From contig ONFJ01000005.1 in assembly GCA_900317085.1 (NCBI GenBank), positions 1 through 43,912 of the forward strand: a stretch of DNA of 43,912 nucleotides. The letters run 5' to 3'. The notes below the pieces were generated by a model. That model saw only the letters and a list, made by a program, of their open reading frames with translations. It searched no databases and had not been told where the DNA came from. This document shows positions 39,817-43,912 of this stretch, in pieces (position 1 is the first letter of the stretch; the number at the start of each line of letters is the position of its first letter). The position numbers were made by a program, and so were the translations under genes. The stretch is from an uncultured Eubacteriales bacterium. Its GTDB lineage: Bacteria > Bacillota > Clostridia > Oscillospirales > Acutalibacteraceae.

Positions 39817-40470
39817 ATGAAACGTTCACTCACTGCATTTATCGGAATCGTACTCATGCTCGCCATGACCCTTGCTCTGGTCGGCTGCAACAAGAAGACG
39901 GACGAGACCGTCACGGTCACCACCGCTGCCCCGACGGTCGTCACACAGCAGGCCGAAGAGGCGACGGAGGCTCAGCAGAACCAGTCCGCAACTCAGAAGG
40001 CTACCCAGAAGGCCACCGAGAAAGCCACCAAGAAGGCCACAAAGAAAGCAACTCAGAAGTCCACGAAGAAGGCTACCCAGAAAACCACTGAGAAAGCGAC
40101 TCAGAAGACGACCGAAGCTACCGGCAGCCCGGTCCAGCGTTTCCAGGGCCGTTACGGCAGCGACCGCTGCACGGTCGATGTCAAGGGTGTTGCCAACAAC
40201 ACCGTCGAGATCCACATCTACTGGGCCAGCAGCGCCTGGGAGCACAGCGAGTGGACGATGAGCGGCAACTTCGATGAAGACAGCAAAGGCTTCTATGTCT
40301 ACTACAGCGACGGCGTCCGGAAGGACTACAAGTTCAATGACGACGGCGAACAGGAATCCGTCGAGACCGTCTACACCGGCGGCAAGGGCGCGTTCCGCTT
40401 CAACGGCAACAAGATGACCTGGGACGACCAAGCAGAGCACATCGCGGACGGTATGGTCTTCACTAAGTAA
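39817..40470 (+). CDS. Lipoprotein with one copy of the same unnamed domain
   Basis: Paralogue of the preceding gene. The 217 residues include a signal peptide with lipobox LVGC (Cys24). A linker of about 60 residues follows, made of ATQKATEKATKK-like units, almost only Ala, Thr, Lys, Gln and Glu. One C-terminal domain (109-217) shares GRYGS-x-RCT, WASSA, EWTMSG-x-FDE, YTGG and ADGM-x-FT with the second domain of its neighbour. The function is unknown. The ATG at 39817 is fixed by CGGAGGA (39803-39809). It has its own strong promoter with an operator-like motif. No terminator is seen before gntR, which has its own promoter. Confidence 0.85.
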   Translation: MKRSLTAFIGIVLMLAMTLALVGCNKKTDETVTVTTAAPTVVTQQAEEATEAQQNQSATQKATQKATEKATKKATKKATQKSTKKATQKTTEKATQKTTEATGSPVQRFQGRYGSDRCTVDVKGVANNTVEIHIYWASSAWEHSEWTMSGNFDEDSKGFYVYYSDGVRKDYKFNDDGEQESVETVYTGGKGAFRFNGNKMTWDDQAEHIADGMVFTK

Positions 40471-40492
40471 CTTCTTCTGCATTTAAAAATGG

Positions 40493-40522
40493 TTGACGTG
40501 GATACATCATGCATGGTATTAT
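40493..40522 (+). promoter_or_regulatory. Promoter of gntR
   Basis: TTGACG (40493-40498), 18 nt, then TATTAT (40517-40522) with an extended TGG before it. The layout and flanking bases resemble the promoter at 39725. Confidence 0.65.
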
Positions 40523-40526
40523 CTAT

Positions 40527-40549
40527 GTGTGCTAACTGACGTAGAACAC
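40527..40549 (+). promoter_or_regulatory. Inverted-repeat operator at the gntR transcription start
   Basis: GTGTGCTA (40527-40534) and TAGAACAC (40542-40549) form an inverted repeat with 7 of 8 positions matching and a 7-nt spacer. It lies 4 nt after the -10 box and 24 nt before gntR, a typical place for autorepression by a dimeric GntR protein. Confidence 0.6.
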
Positions 40550-40573
40550 TAAAACCAATCAGGAGTTGATCAC

Positions 40574-40963
40574 ATGTTCACCATAGACAATATGTCCCGC
40601 ATCCCAGTCTATGAACAGATCGTCGAACAGACCGAGCGGATGCTGCTCTCCGGCGAGATGAAACCCGGAGACCCCATGCCCTCTGTCCGCGGTCTCGCGG
40701 CAGAACTGGGGGTCAACCCCAACACCATCCAGAAAGCCTACACCGAACTCGAACACCGCGGTATGACCACCTCGGTCCCCGGTCGCGGAAGCTTCCTTCG
40801 GGAAGACGCCACCGAACAGCTGGTTGCGTACCTCAATGAGACTGCGCTTCCGGAGTTCAAGAACATGCTGAAGGGCATGCTCATCGCCGGCGCATCCAAG
40901 GAAGAGTCCCTGGTCTTCATTGAAAAGATCCTCGACGAACTGGCCGACGAGCTCGACGCCTGA
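40574..40963 (+). CDS. Short GntR family (YtrA type) transcriptional regulator
   Basis: A 129-residue DNA-binding protein. The winged helix-turn-helix is clear (PVYEQIVEQTERMLLSGEM, PSVRGLAAELGVNPNTIQKAYTELEHRG). Only about 55 residues follow it, which fits the YtrA subfamily with a short dimerisation tail and no ligand-binding domain. YtrA regulators usually sit with ABC-transporter genes; here none is adjacent. The inverted repeat at its promoter suggests autoregulation, and the same half-site before both lipoprotein genes suggests they are targets (inference). AGGAG precedes the start. Confidence 0.92.
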   Translation: MFTIDNMSRIPVYEQIVEQTERMLLSGEMKPGDPMPSVRGLAAELGVNPNTIQKAYTELEHRGMTTSVPGRGSFLREDATEQLVAYLNETALPEFKNMLKGMLIAGASKEESLVFIEKILDELADELDA

Positions 40964-40997
40964 ACAAGGTATCCCTCGATTTTCTCAATACAACCCG

Positions 40998-41050
40998 ACT
41001 CCGGTCTCCTGTGAGTATCCAAAGCACAGGGGATCGGAGTTCTCTTTCTG
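40998..41050 (+). terminator. Intrinsic terminator after gntR
   Basis: A 16-bp stem (40998-41013 with 41025-41040, two G-U pairs) with an 11-nt loop, followed by TCTCTTTCTG. It lies 34 bp after the gntR stop. Confidence 0.8.
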
Positions 41051-41059
41051 TCTAAAATG

Positions 41060-41068
41060 TGTTAAAAT
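41060..41068 (+). promoter_or_regulatory. Extended -10 promoter of the YfhO gene
   Basis: TGTTAAAAT is an extended -10 element with TAAAAT at 41063-41068. No clear -35 box is seen. A TTTTAG-AACGCAC sequence just downstream faintly recalls the second half of the gntR operator. Confidence 0.35.
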
Positions 41069-41123
41069 AAATTGTTTTAGAACGCACATCGCGTCAACGC
41101 GGAGAAGAGAGGGGACCCCCGGT

Positions 41124-43700
41124 TTGAAGAAACTAGAAAACAAATGGCTGCTTGCCTGTCTGGCATTCCTGGTGCCGGCCGCGCTGCTGCTCATCCTCTT
41201 TGCACTGAACGGCGTCACGCCCTTCGGCGGGAAGAGCCTTGCGGAGCAGGACGCCAACATCCAGTACATCGAATTCTTCAACTACTATCGAAACCTGTTC
41301 CACGGGAAGGACACGCTGCTCTACAGCTTCACGAACTTCCTCGGTGGCAGCGGGGTGGCCCTCGCCGCTTATTACCTGGCATCGCCCTTCAACTTCCTGA
41401 TCCTCGCGGTGCCGGCCTCCATGAACCACGCGCTCTTCAGCCTGATGGTCCTCCTGAAACTGTCCCTCTGCGGCTTCACGATGACCCTCTTCCTCCGGGA
41501 ACGCTTCCCGAAACTGAGCCCGCTGTTCACGCTGCTCCTCTCCGTCTCCTTCGCACTGTCCCAGTACAATATCGCCCAGACCATGAACATCATCTGGCTT
41601 GACGGTGTCTATATGCTGCCGCTGGTGCTGCTCGGGGTGCATCGCCTCGTGCGCAACGGGAAAAGCTTCCTGTTCTTCTTCGCCACCGGCGCCGCCATCC
41701 TGTTCAACTGGTATGCGGGATACTTTGACTGCATCGCCGCCATCCTGTTCTTCTTCTGGGAGCTTGGCGATGTACCGACCGGACCTCTGACCGCCAGACA
41801 AAAGTGGGGGCGCTTCGGCTCTGCCCTCGGCCACGGTGTCGCGGCCGTCTGCCTCAGCGCGGTCCTGTTCCTGCCGACCGTCTACACGCTGCTCGGCGGC
41901 AAGGGCCGCACCGACGTCCACATGACGTTCAGCTTCTCCGGCAACCCGCTGACCTCGCTCGCCGGGTTCTCCCTCGGCACCGAGAGCTTCGACGGCGGCA
42001 TGTCCGTCTTCTGCGGCAGCCTCGCGACCCTCGCGCTCATCCTGTACTTCTCCCATAAACAGTTCGCATTGAAAGAGAAGGTCCGCAGCGGCGTGCTGCT
42101 CGCGGTCTTCCTGCTGCTCGCGTACTGGGAGCCTCTGGCGTTCATCGCCAACGGGTTTCGAAACATCACCTCGTACTGGTACCGGTACGGGTACATCGTC
42201 ATCGCGTACCTGCTGTTCCTCGCGGCCCGGTATTTCTCCGAAGTGGAGTCTGAGACCCCGGCCCGCATCTGGAAGGCAGCCTTCGCGGCGGTCGGCACGC
42301 TGCTCCTCGTCGAGTTCGTCTCGGGCTACGGCACGGTCAGCTACATCTTCGGCACCGCGCTGTTCCTGCTGGCCTTCGCCTGGGCGCTGACGAAACTCCT
42401 GCCCATGGAAGAGGGCGCCGACCCGGCGTTCTCCGGAGAGAAGGCGAAGTGCTGGCTCTCCGTCGGCCTGTCCGTCGCCGTCTGCTTCGAACTGGCGGCC
42501 AGCGGGTTCCTCATCTACCGCAGCGTCGGCTTCTCCAAAGTCGGGCGGTATCAGGACTACCACGCGAACCGGACACAGAAGGTCGAGTCCGTGAAAGCGG
42601 CTGACGACAGCTTCTATCGCATCGCCCAGACCGACTACCGGCAGCGGACCGATGAGAACCTCACGGCCTACTTCGACGATGCCTATTCCTATGCCTACAA
42701 CGGCATTGCCCATTACTCGTCCACCTACTCGAACAACCAAGCGGAGCTCATGTGCCACCTCGGCTATGCCTCCGACCCGACGGTCCCCGTGACCACGACC
42801 CGCCTGCTGGCGGCAGACTCTCTGCTCTCCGTCAAATACGTCCTCGGCGAACCCGAAGTCCCCGGCCTTGCGAAGGCGGACGACCTCGGTGAGGGCATCT
42901 GGCGCAACCCTTATGCCGTGGCTCCGGCCCTCGTCGTGAACGCGGGCAAAGCGGTGGACTACAAGAAGTATGAACACGACCCCTTCGCGTACCAGAACGC
43001 GCTGTACTCGCAGCTGCTCAGACGCAAGGTGGAACTCTATAAGAAGGTCGACATCAGGACCATCCGCGAGCGGACCCTGGACCGCTACACGTACAAGATC
43101 CCGCAGCAGCCGGAGAACACGATCACGTACTTCTCCGTCCACACCAGAGGCTGGGCCCACGGCAAGCTCTACTGCAATGACAAGTTCCTGACCGAGTACG
43201 CCTACTGGCTGACCCCGCAGGCCGTCATGCTGCCGCAGAAGTCCGTGACCTCCGGTGAGTCGACCGTCCACTACAAGTACATCTCCGGCGAGAACAAGAT
43301 CGAAGAGGCGTACTGCTACAGCCTCGACCTCGACGCGCTGGCCGCGGTCTCCGCGGAGCTGAACGCGAAGGCTCCGGCAGGCGAGACCGGCACGTACACC
43401 ATCCACCCGGGCTACGTGTCCGCCAACGTCATGGCGGAGACCGGCAGTGAGAGCCTGTACCTCTCCGTACCCGTCGACCGCGGCTGGACCGTGAAAGTCA
43501 ACGGCGTGGAAGTCGAGCCCGAGAAGCTCACAGACAACGCCTTCGCCGACTGCTTCTACCTCATCCCGCTGACCCAGAAAGGCGAGAACAAAGTGAAGAT
43601 GACCTACGAGGTCCCCGGTCTCAAAGCCGGCGCCATCCTCACGGTCGTCACCTTCATCGCGAGCCTGGCCCTCGCCATCCTCTTCCGCCGGAAGAACTGA
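41124..43700 (+). CDS. YfhO family multi-spanning membrane protein
   Basis: An 858-residue membrane protein of the YfhO family (GT-C-like fold). In Bacillus subtilis and Listeria relatives, YfhO-type proteins attach sugars to teichoic acids outside the membrane from a lipid-linked donor. About 11-12 hydrophobic helices fill residues 10 to about 475. Then comes a large extracytoplasmic region (about 480-825) and a final helix (LTVVTFIASLALAILF). The family's early acidic segment EQDANIQYIEFFNYYRNLF is present. The start is TTG at 41124, chosen for the preceding AGAGGGG and because the next residues LENKWLLACLAF lead straight into the first helix. The sugar and acceptor are unknown. It has its own promoter. 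Confidence 0.88.
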   Translation: MKKLENKWLLACLAFLVPAALLLILFALNGVTPFGGKSLAEQDANIQYIEFFNYYRNLFHGKDTLLYSFTNFLGGSGVALAAYYLASPFNFLILAVPASMNHALFSLMVLLKLSLCGFTMTLFLRERFPKLSPLFTLLLSVSFALSQYNIAQTMNIIWLDGVYMLPLVLLGVHRLVRNGKSFLFFFATGAAILFNWYAGYFDCIAAILFFFWELGDVPTGPLTARQKWGRFGSALGHGVAAVCLSAVLFLPTVYTLLGGKGRTDVHMTFSFSGNPLTSLAGFSLGTESFDGGMSVFCGSLATLALILYFSHKQFALKEKVRSGVLLAVFLLLAYWEPLAFIANGFRNITSYWYRYGYIVIAYLLFLAARYFSEVESETPARIWKAAFAAVGTLLLVEFVSGYGTVSYIFGTALFLLAFAWALTKLLPMEEGADPAFSGEKAKCWLSVGLSVAVCFELAASGFLIYRSVGFSKVGRYQDYHANRTQKVESVKAADDSFYRIAQTDYRQRTDENLTAYFDDAYSYAYNGIAHYSSTYSNNQAELMCHLGYASDPTVPVTTTRLLAADSLLSVKYVLGEPEVPGLAKADDLGEGIWRNPYAVAPALVVNAGKAVDYKKYEHDPFAYQNALYSQLLRRKVELYKKVDIRTIRERTLDRYTYKIPQQPENTITYFSVHTRGWAHGKLYCNDKFLTEYAYWLTPQAVMLPQKSVTSGESTVHYKYISGENKIEEAYCYSLDLDALAAVSAELNAKAPAGETGTYTIHPGYVSANVMAETGSESLYLSVPVDRGWTVKVNGVEVEPEKLTDNAFADCFYLIPLTQKGENKVKMTYEVPGLKAGAILTVVTFIASLALAILFRRKN

Positions 43701-43714
43701 TCATTCTAAGCAAA

Positions 43715-43747
43715 AGAACCCTTCCTGATATTGGAAGGGTTCTTTTT
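43715..43747 (+). terminator. Intrinsic terminator after the YfhO gene
   Basis: Perfect 11-bp stem AGAACCCTTCC/GGAAGGGTTCT (43715-43725 with 43733-43743), 7-nt loop, with the T-run continuing to 43747 and an A-run before it. Confidence 0.92.
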
Positions 43748-43786
43748 GGCTTTCATCGTAGAATCCGAATTTGTTGAGCTGATTTC

Positions 43787-43865
43787 CCGGGGAAGGGGAA
43801 GCCGAAGAGCGTGGGAGAAAGCCACCTTCCCCTGTCCCCGGACCCCTACCCCTTCCGGCTTTCTC
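43787..43865. repeat. GC-rich intergenic inverted-repeat element
   Basis: Two overlapping inverted repeats with no reading frame of interest. Arms 43787-43800 and 43827-43841 pair over 14 bp with one bulge. GAGAAAGCC (43815-43823) also pairs perfectly with GGCTTTCTC (43857-43865), and GGAAGGGG can pair with CCCCTTCC at about 43849-43856. The two folds exclude each other. It looks like a dispersed intergenic element, but only one copy lies in this window. The rest of 43748-43912 shows no gene. Confidence 0.5.
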
Positions 43866-43912
43866 GCTGGGCAGAAAAATCAAAGGCATATGTTGATTGT
43901 TGTGATTGCCTT

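Noticed and set aside
40920-41123. Upstream in-frame extension of the YfhO gene
   Set aside because: It crosses the gntR end, a terminator and a promoter; the first membrane helix follows the TTG at 41124.

Overview
The window looks like chromosomal core sequence from a GC-rich member of the Bacillota, most likely class Clostridia and possibly an Oscillospirales/Ruminococcaceae relative (inference). The reasons are a PolC-type replicative polymerase, RbgA, YerC, tandem type I signal peptidases, the order tig-clpP-clpX-lon-engB, and the block pyrH-frr-uppS-cdsA-dxr-rseP-ispG-polC. Every gene lies on the + strand. Coding DNA is GC-rich, while the short intergenic gaps are AT-rich and carry clear promoters and intrinsic terminators. 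I see no phage, insertion sequence, integrase or CRISPR array.

Layout. 1-214: two hairpins ending an upstream unit, then a promoter. 215-5630: lepB-lepB-rbgA-rnhB-yraN-thrC-metallophosphoesterase, tightly packed (protein export, 50S assembly, RNA/DNA hybrid removal, threonine synthesis). 5727-12370: protein quality control (tig, clpP, clpX, lon) ending in engB. 12445-13625: a TrpR-like regulator and the redox chaperone Hsp33. 13710-14123: five tRNA genes (Val, Asp, Phe, Gly, Cys) under a strong promoter whose -35 box contains the hslO stop codon. 14224-17817: a ThiF/MoeB-like E1 enzyme, then an operon of a tungsten/molybdenum aldehyde ferredoxin oxidoreductase, a MoaD/ThiS-like carrier and a four-cluster ferredoxin. 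17929-20454: a copper ATPase fused in frame to a CopZ-like chaperone that has its own internal start. 20578-25067: DUF58, transglutaminase and MoxR. 25132-38091: one long run for UMP kinase, ribosome recycling, undecaprenyl and phospholipid precursors, the MEP isoprenoid pathway, PolC, an unknown anchored protein and a glycogen branching enzyme. 38245-43700: two related lipoproteins, a short GntR regulator and a YfhO membrane protein. 43701-43912: a terminator and a GC-rich inverted-repeat element.

Main points of interest. (1) PolC lacks the DEDDh proofreading exonuclease normally inserted in its PHP domain, yet keeps what look like all nine PHP metal ligands. (2) CopA and CopZ share one reading frame, with a good internal ribosome binding site and ATG for free CopZ. 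(3) Trigger factor carries an approximately 80-residue lysine/alanine/threonine tail. (4) Two lipoprotein genes and the gntR gene share a GTGTRCTA motif just after their -10 regions, which suggests a small local regulon around an unnamed extracellular domain. (5) The aldehyde oxidoreductase operon carries its own ubiquitin-like carrier and polyferredoxin, and is preceded by an approximately 100-nt leader.
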